Both the position numbers and the translations under genes were made by a program. This document shows positions 21,859 through 34,800 of a stretch of DNA of 64,000 bases, in pieces (the first letter of the stretch is position 1; each line of letters begins with the position of its first letter). Below the pieces are notes generated by a model that searched no databases, was not told where the DNA came from, and saw only the letters and a list, made by a program, of their open reading frames with translations. This stretch comes from Pomphorhynchus laevis (Eukaryota; Acanthocephala; Palaeacanthocephala; Echinorhynchida; Pomphorhynchidae). The stretch lies in contig WNNJ02002478.1 in NCBI GenBank assembly GCA_012934845.2, forward strand, positions 1-64,000, given 5' to 3'.

Positions 21859-23769
21859 ATAACAGCTTTACATATTTCAGCTACGGTAGTTCGCTGAGGT
21901 AGTGTTAAAAAGACAACCGTCTTTTCACGTATTTTTTCATCCCCTTTGCAAAGACGGGAAAACATGCCTGATGCTGTGAGGTACTTTATAAAATCGCTTT
22001 TAAAGCAAGACATTTAAATAACATTTAAATAAATAACATTTAAATAACATTTAAATAACATTTAATTTTTTACACTACCAAATATAAGCATTATACATTA
22101 TTCTTAATTACTTAATTACTTATGAAATAATTATTGATAATCAAATGTTTTATCGCAAAGTCTTCTGTGTCATATAAAAATCATTGTAATTACGCCTCAT
22201 AAGAAATGCAAGCTCATCTACTGTTGTCTGGAAGACTTCTAGCATTGAAGACTTCTAGCATTATTCATTAAATAACGTAGTTATTTCATATCCTGTTTTT
22301 TCAATAAGAAAATGTAGACCAAAAATCTAAATTAAATAATCTTTAGTTATAATTGATAAGTTTACCACAAGTTAGACATAATTGACCATAAGTTAACCAA
22401 AATATAAGATGCTGACTAGAACGCAATACAAATACTCTAAAATTAAGGGAGTATTAAAAGTCAGCAGTTTTTAAAGTATTTTAGCAGGTACGTTTGTTAT
22501 AATTTATTAAATTTAATAAAGTTTCATTAAACTTTATAAAATTTAATTTTATTTTTTTAAATTAAATTAGTATTAAATTTTTATGTTTGTAAAACACTAT
22601 TAAGTACTTTAATTTAAATGGCATTGTATCGTATAACACGTGATTTAACATTAAGTGGGTCGGTAAAAGTTTAACATGTTTCTTCAACAGTAAAGTGTAT
22701 TATGTGAAGACATTCGTATTAAAATTTGGCAACACGGAATTTCAAAATTTGCATAAAGAAAACCATTATGAATGAAAACACGGATCAACAAGGTCAATAT
22801 TTAAAAATTATTAGAGAATGATATTTTCAATATGCTAAAATGTCATCAAAATAATTATCGATGCAGTAGACAAGTCATATTTATTATTTCCTATTGATTA
22901 AAAATTACAGTTATCAACTATGAGCGATTTCAAAATTTCAACAATTTAAAAAATGCTAGTTTAATACGGGAAAGTAATCAATAAAGATTAAAAAGAAATG
23001 TAGAAACCTTGTCGATAACTACCGAAATATGAGTAAGTAATATGATCACTAATAAAATACATGCAGTTAACTTTGCTGAACATTAAATATTTTACGGCGA
23101 AATTAAAAGTTTTATAATACAGACTTTCAAAAATCATTATTTAGTAAATGTTCACCCAGGTATTCTTTACATGAAGATTACATACTGCAGGATATCATAT
23201 GAATATATTCAATAGAAAATATGTTTAAAACAAATTACTAATAAAAAATAAATTAAATAAATTTAAAATAAATTGAGTTGATTTTGTATCAATAATAATT
23301 TAACCTTACATTACCAACGATGATTTAATTTGAAATCATATATGAGTTCAATTAAATTTGCAAAATGTTATAAGTATTTCATTCAATCTAATTGCCAATG
23401 AAGTATACGAGTCGAGTAATCATAATCCAACATTAAAAGGACCGAAACTTAAAACGTTGGTATCGGATCAGTAGCTGATGAGGTCAACCAATACTTAAAT
23501 GTAGTGTACTGATGTTGGCTTATAAATAGAATTAAACGAAACTGCAGATAATATTACAGAGTTATGTAGTAATTACTTTATTACATTAATTTATTTGCAT
23601 TATTCATTACCTTACTTTATTTGCAATAGCCTATCGGCGTATTTTGTGTAAATCTAGATAATTAAATAACTAGATTGAGATTCCACTACTACAGAACAAA
23701 ATCATGCATCTAATATGAAAATATACAGAAAATAAGAAAAACAAAAAGTCTGGCGACAATCATAACGCA
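21859..23769. other. Intergenic AT-rich stretch
   Basis: A short tandem repeat of AACATTTAAATA-like units runs at about 22012-22065. GACTTCTAGCATT is repeated near 22227-22262. No coding region or element recognised. Confidence 0.5.
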
Positions 23770-26700
23770 ATCAAAACATTTCTTCATTAAAACTTACTGA
23801 GGGAATCAGCACCCTCTAGCACACACCAACGCGCCGCCTTCAGTCTGAACCGCTCAGGGTTTCTCACACACCTTTGAATCCAGTCGAGGCGGACAGTGAC
23901 AGGTAATCTCAAGATGAGATGCTTGAGAAACTTTAGTCTTTGCTCAGGGAGACTTCTACTAGAAAAGACTAATCCAGAAATTGCCCAGGTTCACCAAAGG
24001 CGCACCTGATCACTCCCTATTAAAGAGTGAGTGCTAGATGGACGGGTTTATGGCCCATCTAGCTCTCTTCAGTACACTTTTGAATCTATTCAAGTCTGAT
24101 TAGGCCGAACATTTAACCGTAATGGTAAACCCCAGGTATCTTATTATATGTGTGAAGACTAGGAGTTGTTGATTCTGCAAATTGGAAGAGAGAGCTGAGA
24201 ATGCCAATCTCTTTAATTTTTTCTTTGTCGTTGGGGCACCATTAAAAATAACCACATGCGATTTGACGGAGTTGAGAGTAAGATTAAACATGGTTAAGTG
24301 GTCTTTTAATCTTAAAAAGAAACAGCTGATGTCCGAGACTGCATCTTTGCACCTGCGTCCAGAAAACAGGGCTTGGTATCATCAGCATATACCACTAGAT
24401 ATTGTTCGCGTTTGAAATGTTTGAAAAGTGCAATGGAAGCAGCAAGATATAATATAGGAGAAAGTGGGGAGCCTTGAGGCACACCTATAATCGGGTAGAA
24501 CTAACGTGCGTCATGGTGGTCTTCATAGAAGAACCGCTTGATATAGAGAGAAAGCAAAATCTCCACATTGTTAACAATTCTCGCAGGGAGCTTGAGGAAC
24601 CTGAGAGAAAAGACAATAAAAAGAATGGATATACGGTCAAATGCATCGAAAAAATCAAGAAGAACCGCCACAGCAAGCTGATGATTGTTATCTTGGCAAA
24701 GCCGATACACTTCACCAATTGCTGAATGAACCGAGCGACATTTCACAAAACCATGAAAGCCTGGTGGTATTAAATTATGCCTACATATATGGGCGCGAAT
24801 TCTACGAGCAAGCGCTTTTACGTAGATGGGGATGAGAGTATTGAATCGAAATGAACCGCAAATCTTTAGGACACGTAATAGATTGCTTATAATCTCAAAA
24901 TACCCTTCGGCTGATGTTTATGTCGGTTATATCGGACGGGGTGGCTAAAAGCCTACTGATGATGACCTCCTTTCTCTGACTGACTGTCAAAAGCTTACAG
25001 ACCCGAATGGAGAGTGGCGCTTTGTTTTTGTTAGTACCCGGAAGTGGCCCCAGGAATTCGGGGTTTCTTAACAGGTAAGTCCCTACTCCTGAAGTCACCC
25101 CAAGTTGGGATTGGTTGGAGAAATTGAGTGGCTTTATAATTGTGTAGGGATAGTGACTCCTCCAAACTTTATCAAGGCCTAAGCTACTGATCCAACCCGA
25201 TGCTCTCTCCTTCCAGCAGACAAACTTCTCTTTCTTGGATATCTTCCAAAAGGAAGAGTAAGAAGGGTTAAGACGAAAAAGGCTGGTCCTATCCCTGCTC
25301 AGCTGCAATCTATATCTAGAACTTCAATATTCTTTCGAGAGGGCCCGTCTAAAGGAAATAGAGAGATTTGGAAAATGTAGCATTTTTGCTAGGACCTTGA
25401 GTTCTGTCGGAGTAGGATTGAATATGCCACCTTTATAGGTGTTTGAAAGCATTGCGGTAGCTTGCGAAGTGAGGTAAGAATTAAATCGGGTCAGACACGC
25501 ATTTCCTACGACTGGGAAAAGTCGCATCGGTGCCTGGAAGACGATCACTCTGATTGGATCAAAACGAAATCGCCTCCTCAGCAACGTATTTTTCTCTAAT
25601 CGCCAACAAAGTAGGTCGTGGGAGATGGACAACTGATGGCACGACTGCTCAATACAAAAGGGCTTTAACAGCCACTTCACATGCAGTAGAATGCCGAAGA
25701 GAGAATTTGTTTTTGTGCAATGAAAGGTGTGGGACGGTGGTTTATGAATAAGATATTCGTTCCTGGTTCTGCGGAGTGCTGCATTAATCCAACGACCAGT
25801 TCTGACGTTGAAATCACCAAGTGACATGTCATAGCATCTACCTAATATACGACCCAGGAGGTCACGGTTCTTGTGAATCTCTCACGGCTGAATATAAATG
25901 TTGGCTATGCTGCTGATACGTTTACCGTTCTATCAGAGTGTCATCACTAAACAAGATAGGGATGAACAAGAATAGTTCAGTAAGAGGAAAGATCTTAAAT
26001 TGCCTTTAACTAAGGTTAGAAAATTTTGAGATGGAGAGAAGTGATGTGGGGTTATATACGGAGTGAACAAGGATAATTATGTGATTTGGTAAAAATCGTG
26101 TAATGTTCTGGGGGACCGGATAGATCTAGTCTCCTGAAAAACTATAGCATTCGCATCACGACCAGATAAAAGGCTAAGGGCAGAAGCACATCCCGAATTC
26201 GAATGAATGATGTCCAGTGAAAACGATTAGGAAGTTTGAACGGAATTTGTCGAAATTATAGGGATGTCAGCACCGCATCTGCCAGCATCCTGATCAATTT
26301 TTCCATCGATTTCATGCTTTCAGATATTTTCTTGTCGATGATCTTTGTGATTTCATCCATAGTTGGACCTGTGCTTCTTTTAACATCGCTGAAACCAGAA
26401 TTGACAACCCGCGTAGTGGACGACGACTTCTTCGCCAGGTGTCTTTTTTCGTAGGCTAGAAAGGCCGTACATTTGCAGGATCACGTTGGATGTGGTAAAC
26501 CGCAATTCGAGCAACAAGGGGTTGCTGATCAAGTAGCTGAGTGCTCTTCTTCCGAAGAACAAACCACAGCTTTTTCTATTGTTGCAGCTGAATCCGTATT
26601 GCCCCTATCAATGACACTATACAATGGGGATACGTGAGGTTGTCGCTGTTTATATGTTTAAATTTTGTTACACTTCATAAATGGGTTACAGGCAACTTTC

Positions 26701-27230
26701 GTTAGAATCATCGCGTTTTCGTTTATGGTCTGGGCGAAGGCAATTGGTATTGGTGTGCCTCTCTACACTTTAGGAATCTGACGTTTGTTAAGTTGAACAG
26801 TTTCTCGAATTCTTTAATGTCAAAATCTGCAAGGGGACTTAAAATATTTTAGATCTTGATTGTAACTTGGATAGGCTTATAAATTATAGTGGTTATGTTT
26901 TTTAAGTGCTTCGTTGAGTATTTCATGTATTCTTTGACCATATCAGAGTTGGTGCGAAGGGTATTTCCTATTAATCTAGCTGAGTTTATAATGATTCTGT
27001 TAGAGGAATAACTCTTTATAAATCCTCTATGAAAGCTATAAAAATGGTGTTTGTTGGAGAGAAAAATTTTTGGAGTTATGATTATTTGATTCGAAGTCTT
27101 TGGAATCGGAGATAGCTTCTTCTGGGTTGATATATTTTTAAAAACGGAAATATTACTTACCTTATTTTCTGTTTCTTTAGTAGTAATTGCTTGAAATTGT
27201 GAATTCTTTAAAAGCTCCGACATGTTTCAG
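23770..27230 (-). mobile_element. LINE family B, long decayed copy
   Basis: Reading from the 5' end at 27.2 kb: an ORF1 remnant (27223-26849); an endonuclease region with SLGDFNVRTGRW near 25827-25790; a linker with FNSYLTSQATAML; a conserved tract (25308-24895) ending DITDINISRRVF; the RT with VLLDFFDAFDRIS (24660-24620); and a 3' region (24100-23800) with the tRNA-like module. The order ORF1, AP-type endonuclease, RT fits the I/Jockey-type non-LTR superfamily. The frame is interrupted many times, so the copy is dead. Homologous copies are at 31.8-35.4 kb and 35.5-38.7 kb. Confidence 0.82.
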
Positions 27231-28953
27231 CGCGCCAAGGTTAAGGAAGTGATTAAATAATTACACATATATATATGTTCTTTACATATATGGATATGTT
27301 GTCCAATAAATACATTAAACATGACAATTCATGAGAACTTAAAAAGATCAAAACTACAAAATTTATTGTCGGATTTTTCGAGTTTATGTATTTTGTCATG
27401 TCGGATTCTGTGTGATATACACAAAGTAGTTTGATTGAGAAGGAACATTTGTATGTTGTGATTTGATTATTGCAAACTATAAGCCAACTTGATAAGATGA
27501 CTAGTTGCTTAGACGATCTACCGCTTAGATTGTTAATGAATTCTTCCGGAATTGAGAGATCTTGCTATTTTTAACATGCTTTGCATTTGCCCCGTAGAAT
27601 AAAATGTTATTTGATTTTTGGTCAGGACTACCAAATGCAGGATTGATTTGATTTTTAGTCAGGACTACCTTACTATCTTGCTGACATTGATTGTACATAT
27701 ATGCGCGTCAAAAGTCGTTGCGGACAAAGGAAAATTTGCTTTAGCAAATTACTTTATTCAGTTTATTATACTCATCATAAAGTCGCCAAATTGAGACATT
27801 TATCTGAACATTCGTTTTAATCATATAAGCCCGACGCGAAAGAAAGACAAAAAACTGCTAGATGCCGTTTTGTTATAATGACTCATCAGTACCAGATCCA
27901 TCCCGCTACTGGATGCAGAGAAGGACTAGCAGTTGTCAATCAACGAATCATGTGATGATGAAGCGATATTTAATTTGTATTATGGCGCTATTTCGTTCAT
28001 AACGAAAAATGAAATTTAATTGGTTGAAATTGTAAAATATGATAGATTTTATATGAATTAAAAAATATATAATTACAAAACCGTGATTAATAATTCTTAT
28101 TAGTATCAAATATAATTATATCATTACGATTATTATTTTAATATAATTCATCCAGGCTTACTCAAATGTTTTTGTGCGTACCGACTAATAACTCTAGGTA
28201 AAAGCAATAAAAATGTTCTACCAATTGGATTTGCAGATACAACTTGAATTGCCATACGCTACGCGATACTCAAGATCAAAAGAAGTGGCCTGCAGGCTGT
28301 CTCGGGAGTGATCTACAGGATCGATCAGAGAAACAAAGTTAATAGATGTGGTCGAAGGCACTAAAAGGTGATATCGGAAATTAAAACTTGTTTTTGATGA
28401 TGCCATTGAATAGAAATGTAGGATTGCATTATTTAAAATCTGACATTTGGCTAAAAAAAGCATTTTAATGTATAGCTCTTCTTAGAAACAATCAGCCGAC
28501 ATCTTCTTTTGCAGATATTTACAAAGTTTTTATTTTTCGTGGCGAAACGCGAGAATTAAAATCAAAACATGATTAAGCGAAGGCATTTCAAATAATCGAT
28601 TCTTTAGTTAGGCTCGAGAATTCTGAAGTTACATTACTCCCACTTGGAGGACGTCCTTTAAGAAGATAAATACAAAGGACACGGTATTCTAAAATTAGCG
28701 TAATACCGCTCGATGCTTATTCCCATATAGCAAATACAGGCTTAAATCAAGGTTTACTAAAGACGCGGTAGTTTAAAATTTTATATTCCTAATTATCTAA
28801 ATAATTTGAATAGACTACCCTAATCAGTGACCCAGTTGTTGTATTTTGAAACGAACCAGTATTATTTTAGTATTATTCAAAAATAATACTAAATGAACTT
28901 TCATGATTAACGTAGAAATGAAATAAACTATATTTGGTTCACTCGATAAAATA
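27231..28953. other. Intergenic stretch with a hammerhead relic
   Basis: Contains a short duplicated unit with GGTCAGGACTACC / AGTCAGGACTACC at about 27620-27670 and the degraded hammerhead at 27850-27945. The minus ORF at 28463-28218 (81 aa) has no motif; it could be a stray exon but I cannot support that. Confidence 0.45.
27850..27945 (-). ncRNA. Degraded hammerhead ribozyme copy
   Basis: On the minus strand the stem I arm ACTGCTAGTCC, the CTCTGCATCCAG loop, ATCTGGTA and CTGATGAGTCAT match the ribozyme at 217-291 almost base for base. Downstream of stem II the core is lost: where GAAA is expected the sequence reads ACAAAACGG. It is a dispersed relative that can no longer cleave, showing the ribozyme belongs to a repeat family. 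Confidence 0.65.
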
Positions 28954-29334
28954 ATGGACGGCTATGTTGAATTTGAAGAGCAGGAAGAAAGCATTCGACT
29001 ACTGCAACACACCTTTGCCGAGTATGGAATTGAATCTCACGAAAAACCAGATGCGATTATTTCAATAATAAATGACCAGTCTTCTAAAACAGTTGATGAA
29101 TCTAATCAACATGGTGCACCAACGCTAGAAAGACTAAAGCTACATTATATTATACTGTATTACATTCATAACATATTTATGAAAATGAATCCTATGTATA
29201 AAAGCAAATTTACAGATGGATATAATGTAATAAGGAATACAATATTAACCGACATTGCGTCGCAAACCTCAGCTAAGAATATGCACGGTTATAGAGGGTA
29301 CACAAATTTGATAAATCGCCTATTTATTTACTGA
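28954..29334 (+). CDS. Hypothetical protein, 126 aa, unknown function
   Basis: An ATG-started ORF with balanced, protein-like composition, unlike the AT-driven ORFs around it. The N-terminal third is acidic (EFEEQEESIRLL), the middle is polar, and residues 68-105 contain a hydrophobic helix (LHYIILYYIHNIF) followed by a basic tail. No signal peptide and no family recognised; a faint LE-x-K...Y...N-x-F spacing recalls C1D/Sas10-type helices but is too weak to assign. It could be a small gene or the first exon of a larger one. No convincing donor was seen. Confidence 0.4.
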   Translation: MDGYVEFEEQEESIRLLQHTFAEYGIESHEKPDAIISIINDQSSKTVDESNQHGAPTLERLKLHYIILYYIHNIFMKMNPMYKSKFTDGYNVIRNTILTDIASQTSAKNMHGYRGYTNLINRLFIY

Positions 29335-29389
29335 GTTAGCTAAAACTTGCCAATTACTAAAATATATACCAACCATTTACTACAATTTT

Positions 29390-29650
29390 CTTTTTATTCA
29401 GCGTTTGTTCCGCTTCGTTACGGAATCCGCTTTTTCCACTGTCACGCCAATGGGCCTTATTGATGGTTGTTCGTTTGCGCAAAGAACGCGGCCCGTACCG
29501 TTGTAGTCGCCTTTCGCGAAGTTCTTTGAGACACCATTTCATAATGTTGACGCGACGGTTTTGTTTTACGACTGGCTTGTCACGAAATCTATCGCCAACC
29601 ATCCTCCTTTCTCAGCACGGTCTTGGGACCGGCCGTGGCCGGATTTACTA
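29390..29650. other. GC-richer island of unknown origin
   Basis: About 260 bases clearly richer in GC than the surroundings, open on both strands (minus 29602-29357, plus 29460-29675). The minus frame is very Arg/Lys-rich (ELRERRLQRYGPRSLRKR). It may be part of an unrecognised transposon; no motif supports a call. Confidence 0.35.
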
Positions 29651-29789
29651 CAATGTATTGGTAAAATATGTTTAATATAACATGTTTTTAGAACTACAAT
29701 GCTCTTACATCCAAAAAATTTTAATTGTATTTTTCAATCGAAAACTTTTGATGTCCAAGGAATACAGGAATTATCAATAAAATAACTTC

Positions 29790-30651
29790 ACAATACAGTC
29801 ATTATCCTGTTATGATATCGTAAAGACATCGTCATCGTCTTTACGCTGACGATGTCTGGCTGGCGGCGGACAACAAAAAGGACCTGGAGGAATCAACTAC
29901 TGTATGGAATAACCGACTCGCACAATACGGACTACGACTTAATCTAGACAAGACGGAATACCTCACAACAGACCCACATGAAAGTGGCACCATCAATATT
30001 AATGGCTTTGACCTGAGACGTACGGACCGGTTCAAGTACCTCGGAACCATACTCTCGGCAAGCGGCGACGTGACTTATGAAGTGAATGCACGAATAAGCT
30101 CAGCGTGGACAAAATGGCGAGCGACGACAGGTGTTTTATGTGACCGTCGCATTAAGGATCACCTGAAATCAAAGATCTACCGCTCAATTATTCGCCCTGT
30201 GGCTATGTACGGCACAGAGTGCTTGCCTATTACCAAGGCAGCGGAACGACGCTTTGCGGTCATGGAGACGAAAATGCTGCGGTGGATAATCGGAATTACC
30301 TGGTATGACCACGTGAGAAATATGGACATCCTCCGAAGATACGGCGTCGCCCCTATCGTAAATAAAATGCAAGGGGCCAGACTCCGGTGGTATGGCCACG
30401 TGTTGCGGAGTGAAAATTATTCCCTTGCAAAGACCGCCTTAAAGTATGAGATCATAGGCAAACGCCCGAGAGGTCGACCCAAGCACCAATGGTTAGATGG
30501 CTTTCACACAGATCTCAAGGCAGCTGAACTTCACCCAGACCAAGCCGAAAATAGAGCGAAATGGAGGGCTAAATCTCACATAGCCGACCCTGCCTCAAAG
30601 CGGGACAAAGGCTGAAGAATAAGAAGAAAAAGACAATACAGTCATTATCCT
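29790..30651 (+). mobile_element. Young 5'-truncated RTE-type LINE with 19-bp target duplication
   Basis: Perfect 19-base direct repeats ACAATACAGTCATTATCCT flank the insert (29790-29808 and 30633-30651). The frame is open from about 29835 to the stop at 30615. It starts at the RT catalytic box RLYADDVWLAA, runs through the thumb (FKYLGTILSASGDV) and ends in an RTE-type C-terminus: RLRWYGHVLR, RPRGRPKHQWLDG and DPASKRDKG. A GAAGAATAAGAAGAAAAAG tail follows. The 5' junction has a small hairpin (CGTAAAGAC / GTCTTTACG, 29819-29847) that may reflect 5' inversion. Perfect duplications and an undamaged frame indicate recent insertion. Confidence 0.88.
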
Positions 30652-30734
30652 CAAAAATTGTCTTTGTACTAGCAATAATGAGATCATAGCTATAAAGATA
30701 TTGTACTAGTTTCGTTTTTACTCATGACTGAAAT

Positions 30735-30925
30735 GCAGATATGAATAAGCCGATTAGAAGGTGTGAATGTAGGAGGTGTTTGAATGTGATAAATTAGGGA
30801 GTGCGGCGGAAGTCGAGAGGGAGTTGATTCCAGGCGAGTGGGGCGGCGACGAGGACGGATCGGAGACCGTGGTTGTTGGAGTAATTAGAACGTGGAGTAA
30901 GAGGGTATGGCGGGAATGTAGCGAT
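30735..30925 (-). mobile_element. LINE family A, 3'-end coding fragment
   Basis: The minus strand matches 58536-58650 of the A-family nest: the block with TACGGTCTCCGATCC and GCCTGGAATCA, encoding the GLRS-V--P-AWN-LP pattern at the C-terminus of CR1/L2-type ORF2. About 190 bases remain, 5'-truncated. Confidence 0.75.
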
Positions 30926-31834
30926 AAGCCGATCAGACATTATTTTCATGAACGATACAATCGGAAAAGATTTCCTTACTGCAATATTTCGATTGTTGGA
31001 ATATCAAAGATTTTTTAATAAAAGACTTGTATCTTTGACATCTGATGAATCCAAAATTATGACATGGTCAGTTGTATATTTATGACATAATTAACAAAAC
31101 CTTGAAATATAATTTTTCTGTCAAAGATTACACTATAAGTTTATATCATTTGATTTACCAACAACGTTTTTTCTTTAAAATTTAAAATATGTTTACAGTA
31201 CTTAATGCCTCTAACAATAAATCGGAGTATAAAAATCTTTCTAGTACGTAGGTACGTTGACAATCTTGTCATAAAGGTTTGAAAGATTTCGACAAACTCG
31301 TCAAATAAAATTGTAATGTTTCTGGACCTAAAAACAGAAACTCGTGAACCTAAAAGCTATTCTTAGAGATTCACAATGAAAAATAGATTTGCTGTTTTCG
31401 ATACACCTATGGATTATACAGTGGATTCATTTTCGCACAGGATATTTATATCCGGTTTAGTTTAGTAAAATTGATATGACAGCAATGTGGAATGAAAAAC
31501 AACGTGGTCAGAAACCACGATGTGTACCCCCTCCAAATACATTAAGTCAAATGACGGACAGTCTTACAGGGGTAATTCAATGGTACTAAAAACATAAACA
31601 CATGATAATTGCTCTAGGCTGCTAGTCCATCACACAGATGGATTAATCATGGAATTGTCTTCCAGACTAAGTAGTGAGATTCGATCTAAAGCTATTTAAG
31701 TCCTAAATTCAAAATTTTTATATTATGAACAAAAACTACCTACGTTTTCCTTGAAATTTGTATTAATTTGAATTTTACAATTTTTTGAGCGAGACAAAAC
31801 AGCCATTTTTGACTACAGCTATGTATCAATAATA
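30926..31834. other. Intergenic stretch with possible orphan exons
   Basis: Mostly AT-rich. One exception at about 31374-31590 reads like coding sequence: ATG 31374 opens MKNRFAVFDTPMDYTVDSFS, and a second frame gives AMWNEKQRGQKPRCVPPP to SQMTDSLTG before GTAATT. A GT...AG interval of about 28 bases between the frames would keep phase, but that is very short for an intron. No family recognised. Confidence 0.3.
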
Positions 31835-34800
31835 AGGTCCAGAGGGATCTGAGCCCCAGGCGCCCACCAGCGCGCCGCTTTCCTACTTAATCATTCGGGG
31901 ACTCTCACGCCGCCCCTAGAGTACAGTCGGGGCGGACTATGGTCGGTAATCTCGAGATGAAGAGCTTGAGAAACCTAAGTCTTTGCTCCGGGGGACGTCC
32001 TCTTGAAAATAAGACTAATCCCTAGGTAGCTTAAGTACCCCTGAGTCGCACTTGGGTTTTCCTATTCAATGACAGATGCTGGGCCCGTTTCATAGACCAC
32101 CTGACTCTCTTCAGGATACGCTTATGTCTATCCAGGTCAGTTTTAGCCGACCAATTCACCGTAACGGTGAACCCTAGATATTTTACTCGACTCGTGAAGG
32201 TAGGGAGTAGTTGAGGTTGCAAAATGGAGGAGAGTGCAGAGAGTGCTAGTCTCTTAAGCTTAATTTTGGTGTCAGGGGGCCATGAAAGACAACCCTATGC
32301 GAGTTTGAGAAGTTTCAAATAAGATTGGAAAGGGTAAATTGGCCTGTTAATCTTAAAAGATACGGCTGATGTCCGAGACTACATCTTTGCACATGTGTCC
32401 AGAATACAGGGCTGTGGTATCATCAGAATATACAATGAGATCATGATCATGTTTAAAAGCTCTAATGAGAACAATGGAGACAGCAAGGTACAAAATAGGA
32501 GAAAGTATTGAGCCTTGAGACACATATGTAATAGGACAGAATTGACGTGAATTAGTGTCGTCTTCATAATAGAATCGCTTGGTTTACAGCAATATATCCA
32601 GCCTGTTAACAATTCTCGAAGGCAGCCCGAGGGACCTGAGAGAGGAGATAACAAAGGGAATAGAAATGCAGTAAAATGTAGCGGAAAAGTCAAGAAAACT
32701 TGACTTTGTTAACACAGCAAGCTGATGACTGTTATTTTGACAAAACTGATGCACTTCACCAATTGCTGAATTAACCTAGCGCCCTTTGAAACCCATAGAA
32801 ACTCGGTGGGATTAAGTTACGCCTACTTCTACGCGCAAGCACTTTTTCATAGATAGATATGAGGAAATTTTGAATAGAAATGGGCCCACGGTCTGTCTGA
32901 CATAACCCGATTTTTTCTTTGGTAAAAATATACGTCGGCTACAATTGATGACTGCTACATCAGATGGTGAAGATAAAAACATTGTGATGGCCACTTCTGC
33001 TCATTGATAGGATGTCAAAAGCTGACAAACTCGAGAAGAGAATAAAGCAATTGATTTTGAGGTGCCCGGAAGTGGGCCTTATGAGTTAAAGATATCCGTA
33101 ACAGATAAGTCCCTGCTCCTGAAGTCAGGCGGGATTGGCTGGGGATAAAGAGTAGCTCCATAAATATGTTGTGCTAGTGGCACCATCAAAACTCTATCAA
33201 GGACTATGCTATTAATCCAACCAGATGCCCTCTCCCGCCAGCAGACAAACTTCTCATTCTTGAATATCTTCCAGAATCAAGCCCGAGAGGGACTAAGACG
33301 AGCAATACTCATCCTGTCCCTACTCAGCTATAGCCTATATCTAAAACTCCAGTATTCATTCGAGAGAACCTGACGGTAGGAAACAGTGAGATTGGGAAGG
33401 TGTAGCAATTTTGCTAGGAGTTTTTTGGAGTGGGATTGTAAATGTGACCTTTATAGGTAGTCGAAAGGATCCTGGTAGCTTGCGAAGAGAGGTAGGAATT
33501 AAATTCGGTCAAACTCTCATTTTTTATTCTGGGGAAGAGTTGGATAGCTGCCTGAAAGAAGGCCACTCTAATAGGATCAAAGTGGAACCTCCTTCTAAGC
33601 AACGTATATTTTTCTAGCTGCCAGTATACTAAGTCATGAGAGGTAGTCAGTTGTTGACACGACTGCTTAGTGCAGATGGATTTTAACAACTACATCCTAT
33701 GTAGCAGTAATATGTTGAGGAGTGAGTTTGATGTTGATCAATGAAAGGTAGGGGAAGGTGGTTTGTGTATAAGATAATCGTTCCTGGCTCTGAGGAGTGC
33801 TGCATTAGTCAAACGACCAGTTCTATCGTTGAAGTCAGCGAGTAACATGTCATGGCCGCTACAAAGAATACTGTCCAGGATGTCACGGTCCCTATGGATC
33901 TCCCCTGGTCGAATATTGATATTGGCTATGCTGATACGTTTACCGTTATTACAGAGTGAAATCGCTAAACAAGACAGGACTGGACAAGAATACTTTAGTA
34001 AGAGGAAGGTTCTTAAAGAGCTCTTTACTAGTGTGAGAAGACCTTGAGATGAAAATGAGTGAGGTGAGACTATGTACGGAGTAAAGTGGGTGATTATATG
34101 CTTAGAAATAAATCGAGTAATGCTCTGAGGGAGACAGATAGACCGCGTCTTCTGAAGGACTATAACATCAGCATCTCTACCAGACAGAAGTCTATTGACG
34201 AAAGCACTTCTCGAATTCCACTGAATATTATTTCAGTGAATATAATAAAATGCAGTGAATATTATTCACTGAATAATGTAACTGATACTACAACTAAGAG
34301 TGAGACTCCCACCCTCAGTTGTGACCAATCATAGACAGGACGGCCTTCCCACCACCATACACAACAGAGGAGGTCGCTTCACTACGGACAATGTATTCAT
34401 TTCCCTCGGGGGCCGCTACTACCAATGATTTAATCATTTTACCAATTTCGACAGGAGGCACGATGTGAGCGGATGCACAACTATTATTCGACTCAGCTGG
34501 AGATACCGGAACTTCTGGTGTCTTAAACAGCAACGAGAGCTGGTTGGCAATAAGTGTCTCAATTTGCTTCAAAGTGGATTGGCGATTAGAGTAAATCAAT
34601 CGAATAATATCCAAGTCTGTTAGTCTTTTGCTTGCTTCCGCTAAGCCCGTGAACTTGGCCGGGGGAGAGCTGTAACGTAATCTGTACTGCTTGAAGTGAG
34701 TACACTTCCTTGACCAGACCGGATATGCTCCACCACAGTTGGAGCAGTTATCGGTGTCAATTAAAGAGAATTTCAGATTATGACCCAGTAGAGGGTTGCA

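Noticed and set aside
29357-29602. Basic minus-strand ORF as a ribosomal or nuclear protein
   Set aside because: Arg-richness alone is weak evidence, both strands are open and no family motif matches; listed only as a GC-richer island.
30776-31018. 80-codon plus-strand ORF as a gene
   Set aside because: It is the antisense of a LINE A ORF2 3' fragment (30735-30925, minus).
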